This document shows positions 43,899 to 52,581 of a stretch of 64,000 bases of DNA, piece by piece; position 1 is the first letter of the stretch, and each line of letters opens with the position of its first letter. The DNA lies in assembly GCA_023518375.1 (NCBI GenBank), contig CP068450.1:558001-622000 (forward strand), read 5' to 3'. The notes beneath the pieces are model-generated. The model saw nothing but the letters and a program-made list of their open reading frames with translations, was not told the DNA's origin and searched no databases. The DNA comes from Candidatus Hepatincola sp. Av. Lineage in GTDB: Bacteria > Pseudomonadota > Alphaproteobacteria > WRAU01 > Hepatincolaceae. The position numbers were made by a program, and so were the translations under genes.

Positions 43899-44135
43899 AT
43901 GTTAAAACTTATTTTTTATACTATAATTTTTATTCTGTACTATTCATTAGGATTTGCTGAGGATTTTGATAAATACAATAAATCAGAGAATTTACAACCA
44001 ACGCCATCTCAAGCTAAAGCTAAAAATTTAGAAAATTACGGACGAAGTGATAATGCTGTACGTTCAGGCTCTAGAAGTGATGATAAAGTTAAAAAGAAAG
44101 AAAGAACTAGCTCCAGACCTACCAGACGCTACTAA
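43899..44135 (+). CDS. Small secreted protein, paralogue B
   Basis: 78 residues. The signal peptide is about 1-20 (IFYTIIFILYYSLGFA). The mature protein is DFDKYNKSENL, then a Lys/Ala/Ser linker, NYGRSDNAVRSGSRSDDK, and a basic end (SSRPTRRY). It is a paralogue of the 87-residue protein at 43312, more basic. The ATG has a strong AGAGGAG Shine-Dalgarno 5 bases upstream, so translation should be efficient. The AGATA tract upstream may modulate transcription. No database family is known to me. Confidence 0.68.
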   Translation: MLKLIFYTIIFILYYSLGFAEDFDKYNKSENLQPTPSQAKAKNLENYGRSDNAVRSGSRSDDKVKKKERTSSRPTRRY

Positions 44136-44321
44136 CTTTTACGTGTGTAGCTATCTTTTAGAAAGTAAAAGAACTTGTGCCTTCATACTCTATAATAATT
44201 ACTACTGGAAAAATATACAACTTAGTAAGCCCTAATAATAAGAAACACTATTGTATAAGGAATAAAAAACAAGGTACAATAAATAAGGTATAATAGTTAC
44301 TTTAATGAAATAAAGATTACT

Positions 44322-44516
44322 TTAATTATGAAATTTAGCTAGAAAATCATTAGGATTAACAGCCATAATAGCTTTAATTTGTTCTAACCTTTGCTGTAGG
44401 TTTTTACCTTGTTGGATTTGTTCTAGAATATACTGATTTACTTTAACATTAGTTTGATTTTCTAACGCTGAAGATCCAAAAGCACTATTTATTTGTAAGT
44501 TTATAAGTTTATCCAT
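44322..44516 (-). CDS. Candidate Fic antitoxin (VbhA/FicA-like)
   Basis: 64 residues from the ATG at 44516; a TTG five codons earlier is less likely. Residues 15-20 read SSALEN, which fits the (S/T)xxxE(G/N) inhibitory motif that blocks ATP binding in class I Fic toxins. The rest (YILEQIQQGKNLQQRLEQI) is a helical hairpin as in VbhA-type antitoxins. It follows the Fic gene on the same strand after about 150 bases, reversed relative to the usual antitoxin-first order. The small size and one short motif keep this tentative. Confidence 0.6.
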   Translation of the reverse strand: MDKLINLQINSAFGSSALENQTNVKVNQYILEQIQQGKNLQQRLEQIKAIMAVNPNDFLAKFHN

Positions 44517-44664
44517 GGTTTTCCACAATGCTAAATATAGCTCTTGCGTTTTTTTACCACAGAGCTAATTATTTAATTAATAATATAGTATTATTATAAC
44601 TAAATAATTAACATTTGTCAATTATTATTGGTAATTTATTTACAAATTCTTTCTTAAAATTCCC

Positions 44665-45270
44665 TTATTTTCTCTTACTTTTTACTATAGTTTCAGCAAA
44701 TATTTTAGCTAATTTTTCATTATGGCAACTAACTGATAAAATAGATGCCTCTAGCCATTCTTTTGAATGAGAATTACTATAATTAAGTATTATATTATGT
44801 GCTTCGTATATAATTAAAGCTAAATAGGCTCTTATTGTTCTACCATTACCATCTCTAAAGGGATGTAGCATATTTAAGTTAGCATAATAGTTAGCTAAAT
44901 AAGTATGTAAATTTTGTAAAGCTACATCTTTCAAGAAATTATCTTTTTGTAGTTCGGCATAAATTTTTTGAAACTCAGGAATAATAAAGTTTACATTACA
45001 AAATCTAGTAGTACCTTTACTAATATCAACACTCCTTAACTCTCCTGCCCATGTATATAAATCTGTAAATAAATACCTATGCAAAGAACATAAGTGTTCT
45101 AAATTAAAATTTCCCTTAGGATAGTTATTAATTTCTATTAATTTATTAGTTACTATAATCTGCTCTAAAGTTAATAAATTCTTAGGATCTTTAATATTAA
45201 ATTTATTAATATATACGTCAGTATTGGGGTACATTAGTTTATCATTGGCATTATATTTAGAACTTTGCAT
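44665..45270 (-). CDS. fic: Fic-domain AMP-transferase (class I toxin type)
   Basis: 201 residues. The active-site motif HPFRDGNGRTIR (about residues 136-147) contains the catalytic His, the metal-binding Asp and the anion-hole Gly-Asn-Gly-Arg. Upstream are the usual YPNTDVYINKF, then LHRYLFTDLYTWAGELRSVDISKG (flap) blocks. The protein itself lacks an evident (S/T)xxxE(G/N) inhibitory helix, consistent with class I, where inhibition comes from a separate small protein. It would attach AMP to target proteins (DNA gyrase or topoisomerase IV in known FicT toxins). The ATG has AAAGG 10 bases upstream. Confidence 0.9.
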   Translation of the reverse strand: MQSSKYNANDKLMYPNTDVYINKFNIKDPKNLLTLEQIIVTNKLIEINNYPKGNFNLEHLCSLHRYLFTDLYTWAGELRSVDISKGTTRFCNVNFIIPEFQKIYAELQKDNFLKDVALQNLHTYLANYYANLNMLHPFRDGNGRTIRAYLALIIYEAHNIILNYSNSHSKEWLEASILSVSCHNEKLAKIFAETIVKSKRK

Positions 45271-45589
45271 AACATTTAACCTTTATTCAACTTCTCTATA
45301 CTTATTGGCACCAAGTATAATTATACTTAAAGAAAGAATATATCCTTATATTGTAATCCTTTTTAGCAAAGGCTACTAATTTTCCTAACTATTTAATACT
45401 TATTATTATCATATATCTACTATTTATTCTTTATAGAAGATTATTTACAATCCATAATGCAAAATTGCTATAAAAAAATGCCCATCTTCTAATGAAACAA
45501 ATTTTATTTTAGTAAATTAATGTTAATAACAGATTAAGACTAAAGGATATATTTATATATCCTTTAGTCTTACTGCCTACTATTTGCTA
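45271..45589. other. Intergenic region with a strong hairpin
   Basis: No gene. The only structured element is the 18-bp inverted repeat at 45535-45572, listed separately. Confidence 0.5.
45535..45572 (-). terminator. Long perfect hairpin after the VOC gene
   Basis: TAAGACTAAAGGATATAT (45535-45552) and its exact complement (45555-45572) are separated by two bases. It lies 18 bases beyond the VOC stop on the minus strand. The following bases (ATCTGTT) are not a T run, so intrinsic termination is doubtful; a 3'-end stabiliser is as likely. Confidence 0.6.
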
Positions 45590-46168
45590 TTATAAATCCA
45601 TAAGAGTATTACCTTGCTCTAGTTCCCATTGAATACCATATTTATCTATAAAAATAAAATACTTAATTTGATTTACAATATTACAAACATTTTGTTTTAT
45701 TGTTAGGTCTTGTTCAAGTTTATCATCAAAAAACTCAAATTCTTTTGGTGTTATATTATCTATTTTATATGGTTTATACTCTGGACTATCTGAAATAAAT
45801 TTCACATCAGTAGCTGATTTTAAATAGTCAAAGGCATTTTCTATATTATCTACTTTTAAGGCAATACGTCTTACATTACCAATTTGATAGGTTAATTTAT
45901 TAGAATCTATCTTCTTTATCCCTTTAGGATTATGATACTCCATCATTTCTATAACAAAATTCGTATTTGGTAACTGTAAAAACACAATAGAAAGCTCAAT
46001 TTTTTCTGGATTCTCCATAAAACCTGCAGATTTTGCAAAACCCACATTTTTCAAATGGGAAAGTTTTTGTAAAGGAATCGCATTGAAAAGTTTTTTGTAA
46101 TATTCTACTCCACTATTTATATCATCAACCACAATGTTAATATGGCTTAATCCTTTTAAATTTATCAT
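45590..46168 (-). CDS. VOC-superfamily (glyoxalase/dioxygenase-fold) protein
   Basis: 192 residues. Two paired beta-alpha-beta units are visible: LSHINIVVDDINSGVEYYKKLF at the start and RRIALKVDNIENAFDYLK near 105, with the end pattern FIDKYGIQWELEQG. Potential metal ligands are the His of LSHINI and the Glu of WELEQ. Members range from glyoxalase I to ring-cleaving dioxygenases and antibiotic-binding proteins; the substrate is not predictable. The ATG has AAGGAG upstream. A decayed fragment of a related gene lies at 42210-42250. Confidence 0.8.
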   Translation of the reverse strand: MINLKGLSHINIVVDDINSGVEYYKKLFNAIPLQKLSHLKNVGFAKSAGFMENPEKIELSIVFLQLPNTNFVIEMMEYHNPKGIKKIDSNKLTYQIGNVRRIALKVDNIENAFDYLKSATDVKFISDSPEYKPYKIDNITPKEFEFFDDKLEQDLTIKQNVCNIVNQIKYFIFIDKYGIQWELEQGNTLMDL

Positions 46169-46403
46169 AACTTACTCCTTTTCTAAGGCTTTTTCAAATA
46201 TAACAATTATTATACTTACAATGTTATAAAATACAAAATTGCAACAAGTTCTAACATAAAAACCTTTATTTACACTCAAAAAAAGCAAAGACAACCTGTT
46301 ACAACTTGTGGTTACTTGTGTTAAAATAAAACTTTTTATTTGTGATTATGTGATTATCTAGTTATAATTTTTATTTATAATGAATAACTTTAAGGAGGCT
46401 CCC

Positions 46404-47687
46404 ATGGATAAAAAAACTTTAGTTCCTCCTTCAACTAAGAGGGTTATTTGGAATTCTTTTGATACCCATTGGGTTTTAGGCTTATTTGGTACTGCTGTAG
46501 GAGCAGGAATTTTATTCTTGCCTATTAACGCTGGTGTTTATGGTATATTTCCAGTATTAATAATGGTAATTTTAGTTTTACCAATGACCTACCTTGCACA
46601 TCGTGGGTTAGCTAGGTTTGTTTTATCATCTAAAAAAATTAATGATAATATCACAGAAGTTTTAGATGATAATTTCGGGCAAACTTCTGGTTATATTATT
46701 AATATATTATATTTTCTAGCTATTTATCCTATTTGTTTAGCCTATGGCGTTGGCATTACTAATACAGTTAATAGTTTTCTGGTAAATCAGTTACACATTA
46801 TAGCAATACCAAGATGGCTCCTTGCTATAATTCTAATTACAGCTATGATGGCAGTAATGGTAAAAGGACCACACTTAATGTTAAAAATTACTGCATGGAT
46901 AGTATATCCTTTAATAATTTCTTTATTTATTTGTTCCATATACTTAATTCCTAGCTGGCAACTTAGTGCGTTTGATTTTCATAATCTTCCTTCACTTTCT
47001 ACTTTTGCCTTAGCTTTATTAACTACTATTCCCGTTTTAGTATTTGCTTTTAACCACTCTCCTGCTATTTCTTCTTTTGTGGTTGATGTAAGAACTACCT
47101 ATCAAGTTGGTTTAGAAGAATATAAAATTAACAGTATTTTATTTATTACTAGTATTTTATTAACTATTTTCATAATGTTTTTTGTTATTAGTTGTGTTTT
47201 AAGTTTATCACCTCAACAATTATTAGTTGCAAGAGAACAAAATATTCCAATATTATCTTACTTTGCAAATATTAGTACTAATAATGCTTTTTTACTATAT
47301 GTTGCCCCTATAGTGGCTTTAACAGCTATTGTTAGTTCTTTTTTTGGTCATTATTTAGGAGCTTTTGAGGGTTTAAATGGAATTATATATAAACAGGCTA
47401 AATACTTAGGAAAAACACCTAATACTAAATATATTAGTTATTTTTCAGCATGGTTTATTTACATTAGTATGATTATTGTAGCAATTTTAAACCCTAGTAT
47501 TCTAGGATTTATTGAAGACTTAGGAGGGCCTATTATTGCAGCAATTTTATTTTTAATGCCAATTTATGCTATTTTTAAAATCCCTGCTATGAAAAAATAC
47601 AGCAATATATGGGTTAACTGTTTTATAGGTATTATTGGTTTAATTACAATTTTTAGCTTACTATATAATTTAGGGAAACTTTTCTAA
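46404..47687 (+). CDS. Amino-acid permease of the HAAAP family (SdaC/TdcC-like)
   Basis: About 427 residues, 11 membrane segments. The entry motif FDTHWVLGLFGTAVGAGILFLPINAG and LTTIPVLVFAFNHSPAISSFVVD are hallmarks of serine/threonine permeases, which import substrate with Na+ or H+. A longer frame opens at an ATG at 46380, but a perfect AAGGAGG (46392-46398) sits five bases before the ATG at 46404, which I take as the start. It is a single-gene unit. Import of serine or threonine fits a host-dependent life style. Confidence 0.87.
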   Translation: MDKKTLVPPSTKRVIWNSFDTHWVLGLFGTAVGAGILFLPINAGVYGIFPVLIMVILVLPMTYLAHRGLARFVLSSKKINDNITEVLDDNFGQTSGYIINILYFLAIYPICLAYGVGITNTVNSFLVNQLHIIAIPRWLLAIILITAMMAVMVKGPHLMLKITAWIVYPLIISLFICSIYLIPSWQLSAFDFHNLPSLSTFALALLTTIPVLVFAFNHSPAISSFVVDVRTTYQVGLEEYKINSILFITSILLTIFIMFFVISCVLSLSPQQLLVAREQNIPILSYFANISTNNAFLLYVAPIVALTAIVSSFFGHYLGAFEGLNGIIYKQAKYLGKTPNTKYISYFSAWFIYISMIIVAILNPSILGFIEDLGGPIIAAILFLMPIYAIFKIPAMKKYSNIWVNCFIGIIGLITIFSLLYNLGKLF

Positions 47688-48007
47688 TAAAGCTCTAGCA
47701 AATTAACTTTTATTGCTTATGATTAAACCTCATTATATTTAATTTTTAATAATTGTTAGAAATTATAATAAAAATTCAATATGAATAAGTTACAACTACC
47801 TGTTTTCTAAGTATTGCACATTATAAATGTGTACCTACAATTATTAAAATTTTTAAACCTTAATTTTCAATACAGTAATACAGAGTTTACAAGTTTTATT
47901 TTCAACTTATAGGTTATACTCTTCAAGTATTAATCTTTTGTAAAAGAGGTATAACTTTTATTGCTAATAAACAATTAAAGAATTAGGTAACTATTGCATC
48001 TAGCCAA
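47688..48007. other. Intergenic region
   Basis: 320 AT-rich bases between convergent genes. No clear terminator, RNA or gene. Confidence 0.4.
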
Positions 48008-48262
48008 TTAGCTAGATTTAATTTCGTTTAGTTCATCTTTTAATCGTTGTAAGGCAATTTCTAAAGTGTTTAGGGTTGTAGTAATTGTTGTGATATCAAC
48101 CTTCAGATTGCCTTTTTTACCAATTTTAACGCCTTTATTATGAAAGAAGAAATCATCTTTTATATCAACAATATTGCTTATAAGCTCTTCTGCGGCATCT
48201 CTTACTTCTTCAGCACAGGATTCTAAGTCTTCAAAATATTCTTCTAATTCTATGTTTTCCAT
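48008..48262 (-). CDS. Small acidic helical protein, function unknown
   Basis: 84 residues. The N-terminal third is very acidic (NIELEEYFEDLESCAEEV); the C-terminal third forms a leucine heptad helix (LNTLEIALQRLKDELNEI), with a Gly/Lys-rich hinge between. It could be a small two-helix adaptor or antitoxin-like protein, but no motif decides this. The ATG has AAGG eight bases upstream. It lies 84 bases before the MFS stop in the opposite sense of reading order, i.e. upstream genes on this strand are the exporter. Confidence 0.6.
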   Translation of the reverse strand: MENIELEEYFEDLESCAEEVRDAAEELISNIVDIKDDFFFHNKGVKIGKKGNLKVDITTITTTLNTLEIALQRLKDELNEIKSS

Positions 48263-48345
48263 ACTATTACCTTATAAAGCTATCATCTTTGTATACATTA
48301 TAAAGATAATTCTTAGAAACTGCTACCATAAAAAGTTGGGGTAAA

Positions 48346-49542
48346 TTATTTTTGTAGTTTAGCCGCCTTATAAGCACTATAAAGTGCTATGCTAGTGCAG
48401 GTTGTCATAATTATAAATACATATAAGATAGAACCTGTATATAGCATTGTAGATACTCCACTAATAAAACCGCCAATTATATAGGTTGAAGCTCCTAAAA
48501 TTCCTGAGGCTACCCCTGCATGCTCTCCAAAAAATTTTAAAAAACAAGGGGTAGAATTAACCACAATCCCACCATTAGCTGCCATAGCAACAGCAATACA
48601 AACAAGGGAAAAGATTAAATTCGTAGGTAAGAATATAGTAACTAACAAAATTCCTATACAACCAATTAACTGCATAGCTAAAAATAGCTGTAGTAAAACT
48701 ACAGAATCAAGTTTTCTTAATAATAAAACATTAAACCTATTAATAAGCATAATACCAATTACATTAACCACAAACAGCATAGAAAAAGTTTGTACAGGAA
48801 CTCCAAAATGCCCAATATAAACAAGAGGTGAGTTGGTAATAAAAGTAAGTAAGGTGCTAAAACCAAATGCTTGTGCAAACAGAAAACCTAAGGCTCTTTG
48901 TTCTGATAACACTAAATAAAAACCACCAATAGGGTTTTTAAACCTTCTTTGGCTTTCCGATGCCGGCATAATAAGCCATGTTAAAATAGCAATAACTATA
49001 GCGAAAACTGCTACAAAGTAAAAAATCCAATGCCAAGTAAACAGCATTAAAATTACTGTTCCTATAGAGGGGGCAATAGTAGGAGCAATTAACATAATTA
49101 AGCCAATTAAAGCAAATAATCTTGCGGCTTCTTTACCATCAGCATTATCCCTAATAATTGCGGGAACTCCTACTACAGCAATACCACCACCTAAAGATTG
49201 AATAATCCGCCAAAATAACAATGAAAATTCGGAATTAGCATGAGCTAAAAAAACACTACAAGTAGCAAATACCAATAAACCAAAAATAATTACAGGAGAC
49301 CGCCCTAAACCATCGGACATTGTTCCCCCTATTAATTGCCCAAACGCCATACCAAAAACATATAAGCTAACTGTCATGGCTATTAGGGAATCTTTCAAGC
49401 CTAAGTCATGAGCCATAAGTTGCACCGCTGGTAAGTAACTATCAATGGCAAAAGGGGTAATAGTAAATATAGCCGCCAGTAGTAATAATAATTTTAAAGA
49501 TATACTACTTTTAGCAGGAATTGTAGTTTTTGTTCTTTGCAC
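48346..49542 (-). CDS. MFS exporter, Bcr/CflA drug-resistance family
   Basis: 398 residues, 12 membrane segments. The first segment has PFAIDSYLPAVQLMAHDLG, the Bcr/CflA signature with its Asp and Pro, and the loop 2-3 motif GGTMSDGLGRSPVIIFGL follows. R(I)IQSLGGG.AVVGVPAIIRD is also typical. These proteins expel drugs such as bicyclomycin or small peptides and sulfonamides. The start is taken as GTG at 49540-49542 with AAGGTAGG close upstream; no ATG is available before the first membrane segment. Confidence 0.87.
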   Translation of the reverse strand: MQRTKTTIPAKSSISLKLLLLLAAIFTITPFAIDSYLPAVQLMAHDLGLKDSLIAMTVSLYVFGMAFGQLIGGTMSDGLGRSPVIIFGLLVFATCSVFLAHANSEFSLLFWRIIQSLGGGIAVVGVPAIIRDNADGKEAARLFALIGLIMLIAPTIAPSIGTVILMLFTWHWIFYFVAVFAIVIAILTWLIMPASESQRRFKNPIGGFYLVLSEQRALGFLFAQAFGFSTLLTFITNSPLVYIGHFGVPVQTFSMLFVVNVIGIMLINRFNVLLLRKLDSVVLLQLFLAMQLIGCIGILLVTIFLPTNLIFSLVCIAVAMAANGGIVVNSTPCFLKFFGEHAGVASGILGASTYIIGGFISGVSTMLYTGSILYVFIIMTTCTSIALYSAYKAAKLQK

Positions 49543-49836
49543 GGCCTACCTTTGCTAACACATATAAAGTTATTTGTAAGATAAAACCTTATACCTAAAA
49601 AGTTAATTTTTTTATAATTGCTCTTAATTAAAAATAATTAATAAATTAATAATTATCAATCATTTTAAAATTTTTCTTAATGTAAGTTTAACGTATCTTA
49701 GGTTAAAAGGTCAAATGGTTGTAATTAACCAACTATAATAGTAAGTTTATATAAGTCTATAAAGCAATTGATATTGTACTTTATAAATATTTAGTTTAAA
49801 ATTTATTTAATTGTATCTATAAGAGCAGGTTATAGT

Positions 49837-51705
49837 ATGAGTCACAAAATTGATAAAAAACAGTACCAAGAAATTACAAAGGCTGCACTTAAAATATATC
49901 AAACTATCGAAAATAGCGAACAAGAAAACACCCCATTCCACAAAACTTTTCCTTATTTAATACTGCAAACCTTTTTTGATGATGATTTTATAGAAGATAG
50001 AGATATACAAAATGCTATCTTTAAGCTAGATAAGCATGATGAAGGAATTGATTCTTTTCATATTAATTACCAAAATAAAACTATAAATATTTGCCAATTT
50101 AAAACTACACAATCTCATAAAAATGACTCTCCCCCAAAACGAGAATGGTTTACAGATTTACATGGTAAAGCCAACCAAGAAAACTTAATATCTAGCTCTA
50201 ATGAAAGAGTAAAAGAAATTGCTAATGAGATAATTGATTACAAACAAAAAGGCTACGATGTACAATACTATTTATTTTATACATCAAACAAAAAAGCTAT
50301 GAATCCTTACCCTAATGATATTAATTATTATAATCTTGATGATATTTATAACCAATTAAATATTTACAACTCTAAACTTGATTTAACAGATCCGGAAACT
50401 TGCACACTGGAATTTGAAGCACCAAGTAACAAAAAAAATGATGAACAAATAAAAGAAATAAACTATTATTCCCCGCGTAGTGAAAAAAGATATAAAACCT
50501 CAATAGGCTTAGTATCAGGTTATTCTTTAATAGAATTATACAAAACACATCAAGAAAAATTATTTGATAGGAATGTACGTTTCTTTTTAGGAAAAAAAGG
50601 TGTAAATAAAGAAATTATAAAGACTGCACAAGATAAACCTAAACTTTTTTATTATTATAATAATGGTATTACTTTCATTTGTAAGGAGATGGATAAAAAA
50701 GGACTCACACTAACCTTGACCCGTCCACAAATTATTAATGGTTCTCAAACAGTACACTCATTATACGAAGCATATAAAACATTTCCTCGTGAAAAAGATA
50801 TTAACTCTAATTTCAAAGAGATTAAAGTACTTGTAAGAGTTCTTGAAGCACCTAAAGAAGAAACAGATTTTGGAGATAATTTAACCAAATATACAAATTC
50901 TAACAACAAAGTTAAACTTAGTGATTATAAGGCTAATTCCAAAGAGCAGGAAAACCTACAAAAGAATATGTATAAATTAAATTACTATTACATAATAAAA
51001 AGGGGAGAAGATAAATACTTTTTAAACCCTAAACACCCTAAACACCCTGTAATTAATGATTATAAATATATAGATATATTTAGAAAGCAAAAAATTTATA
51101 TGGAAAAATTAGCACAAATTTATTGTGCATATAAATTAAATATGCAGCATATTGCAACGAACTCTCCTAGTGATATTTTCTCTGATCTTGATAGCACAAT
51201 CTACAACCAACTATTTGTAAGTAATATCAACCTCTTTGAAACTAAAAAAATGATTTTTTCTTATTTATTATTTAAAGACTTAGAAGAAATAGCTAAAAAA
51301 GGTAAATCTTTTACAGAAAATAAAAAAATGAAAAAAGATAAAGAAAAAATAGAACAATGTTTTAACAGTGCCTTTGATAAATATCTTGAAAATGATAAAG
51401 AAGATTTTAATAATTTTTTAAAGTATGTTACTGAAGGTAAATATTTAATTTTATCAGCCATTGGCTATCTGATTACCAAAAATAACCTTGAAGAACATTT
51501 AGAGAAGAATTATGAATCCCAAAGTACTATTACCCAAATAAGAAAAGATTGGTTATATTATATACTAAGACTTATAGATAAGTGCAAGAAACCAAATATA
51601 ATTTTCAAAAATTATATAAAAAAGAAAGAGGCATGGGAAAATTTACAAAAAGAAATAGACCGTCTCTCTAGGGAAGAACTAAGGCAATATATACTTTCTA
51701 AATAA
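49837..51705 (+). CDS. AIPR-family (abortive infection phage resistance) protein
   Basis: 622 residues, soluble. The diagnostic block is at about 245-315: NVRFFLGKKGVNKEI, then KLFYYYNNGITFICKEM and RPQIINGSQTVHSLY. The 'NNGIT' and 'NG.QT' elements define the AIPR family. An N-terminal region with DEGIDSFHINYQNKTINICQFK resembles the restriction-endonuclease-like 'D...Q.K' fold that often precedes AIPR, so it may be a nuclease. It is monocistronic, with weak AGGT before the ATG. The C-terminal half is Lys/Asn-rich. AIPR proteins are linked to lactococcal abortive infection and restriction systems. Confidence 0.8.
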   Translation: MSHKIDKKQYQEITKAALKIYQTIENSEQENTPFHKTFPYLILQTFFDDDFIEDRDIQNAIFKLDKHDEGIDSFHINYQNKTINICQFKTTQSHKNDSPPKREWFTDLHGKANQENLISSSNERVKEIANEIIDYKQKGYDVQYYLFYTSNKKAMNPYPNDINYYNLDDIYNQLNIYNSKLDLTDPETCTLEFEAPSNKKNDEQIKEINYYSPRSEKRYKTSIGLVSGYSLIELYKTHQEKLFDRNVRFFLGKKGVNKEIIKTAQDKPKLFYYYNNGITFICKEMDKKGLTLTLTRPQIINGSQTVHSLYEAYKTFPREKDINSNFKEIKVLVRVLEAPKEETDFGDNLTKYTNSNNKVKLSDYKANSKEQENLQKNMYKLNYYYIIKRGEDKYFLNPKHPKHPVINDYKYIDIFRKQKIYMEKLAQIYCAYKLNMQHIATNSPSDIFSDLDSTIYNQLFVSNINLFETKKMIFSYLLFKDLEEIAKKGKSFTENKKMKKDKEKIEQCFNSAFDKYLENDKEDFNNFLKYVTEGKYLILSAIGYLITKNNLEEHLEKNYESQSTITQIRKDWLYYILRLIDKCKKPNIIFKNYIKKKEAWENLQKEIDRLSREELRQYILSK

Positions 51706-51759
51706 GCAAACTCTTAAAATTACTTTACTAATAATACTTCTATATAAATTATTTATTAT

Positions 51760-52437
51760 CTAATTATCGGAATGATTAAGCACAGATTCTTGATATTTAC
51801 CTAAATTGTAACCTACCTTCAAAGTACTATTACTTGAACGTAATATTCTTATTGGTTTAGCACCAGCCTTAAGAGCATCTTCAATATCTGTATCACTATC
51901 ACCATAATATAAAGTAATATTATTATTTTTTATCGGGGCAACTTTATTAATAGAATACATTACAGGGTGTAATTTATTAGCATTACCTATAATTTCAATT
52001 AAATAATTATTTAAAAAGTCGGTATATTTAGTTTCCGGTGCTGTGCGAGCAGTAATAAAGAAAATATTATCTCCTCTTCTTTGGTGCATACGTAGAATGT
52101 TTATAACTGATTTTTTAGGTAAAGAATAACTATCACAAGTTGCTATTTTGTTCCAAAAGTCTTGATTATCTTTTATTTGATACCACAAAGCCTCTTCCGA
52201 TTGAAACTGAATATTATGTTCTTTTGCAAAATCCTTAGATAACTTATGAAAACAAGGAGAACTAAATAAAATAGTATCATCAATATCAAAACCTACATTA
52301 ATAGGAGATTTTGGTAAACTATTTATAATAATTTCTGCGGTTACATAGTTAATGTTATCTTCTTTAGCTTGTAATGGAGTAATTGCCACATAACAAGTTA
52401 CAAAAATTATCAACAACAAGTATTGCAATTTTTTCAT
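51760..52437 (-). CDS. aphA: Class B acid phosphatase
   Basis: 225 residues. The signal peptide (1-24) ends LQAK. HAD motifs: VGFDIDDTILFSSPCF (nucleophile Asp about 50), then MHQRRGDNIFFITARTAP (motif II), a Lys at APIKNNN, and LYYGDSDTDIEDALKAGAKPIRILRSSNSTL (motif IV). These match AphA, a periplasmic phosphatase that dephosphorylates nucleotides and organic phosphates. The ATG has AAGGAGT seven bases upstream. It is convergent with the AIPR gene. Useful for scavenging host nucleotides. Confidence 0.92.
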   Translation of the reverse strand: MKKLQYLLLIIFVTCYVAITPLQAKEDNINYVTAEIIINSLPKSPINVGFDIDDTILFSSPCFHKLSKDFAKEHNIQFQSEEALWYQIKDNQDFWNKIATCDSYSLPKKSVINILRMHQRRGDNIFFITARTAPETKYTDFLNNYLIEIIGNANKLHPVMYSINKVAPIKNNNITLYYGDSDTDIEDALKAGAKPIRILRSSNSTLKVGYNLGKYQESVLNHSDN

Positions 52438-52581
52438 TAGAGTTACTCCTTATTAGTTTTATATTATTTGATAGACAATGATAGTATTAAAACACTAACC
52501 TTTATGCAAATTATAATATTTTAATATAATATATGGCAAGTTTTTAAAAAATAGTGTTATCTATCTTTTAAATTTTATGAT

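Noticed and set aside
44047-44235. 62-codon plus-strand gene after paralogue B
   Set aside because: It starts inside the secreted protein gene in another frame and has no Shine-Dalgarno or recognisable feature.
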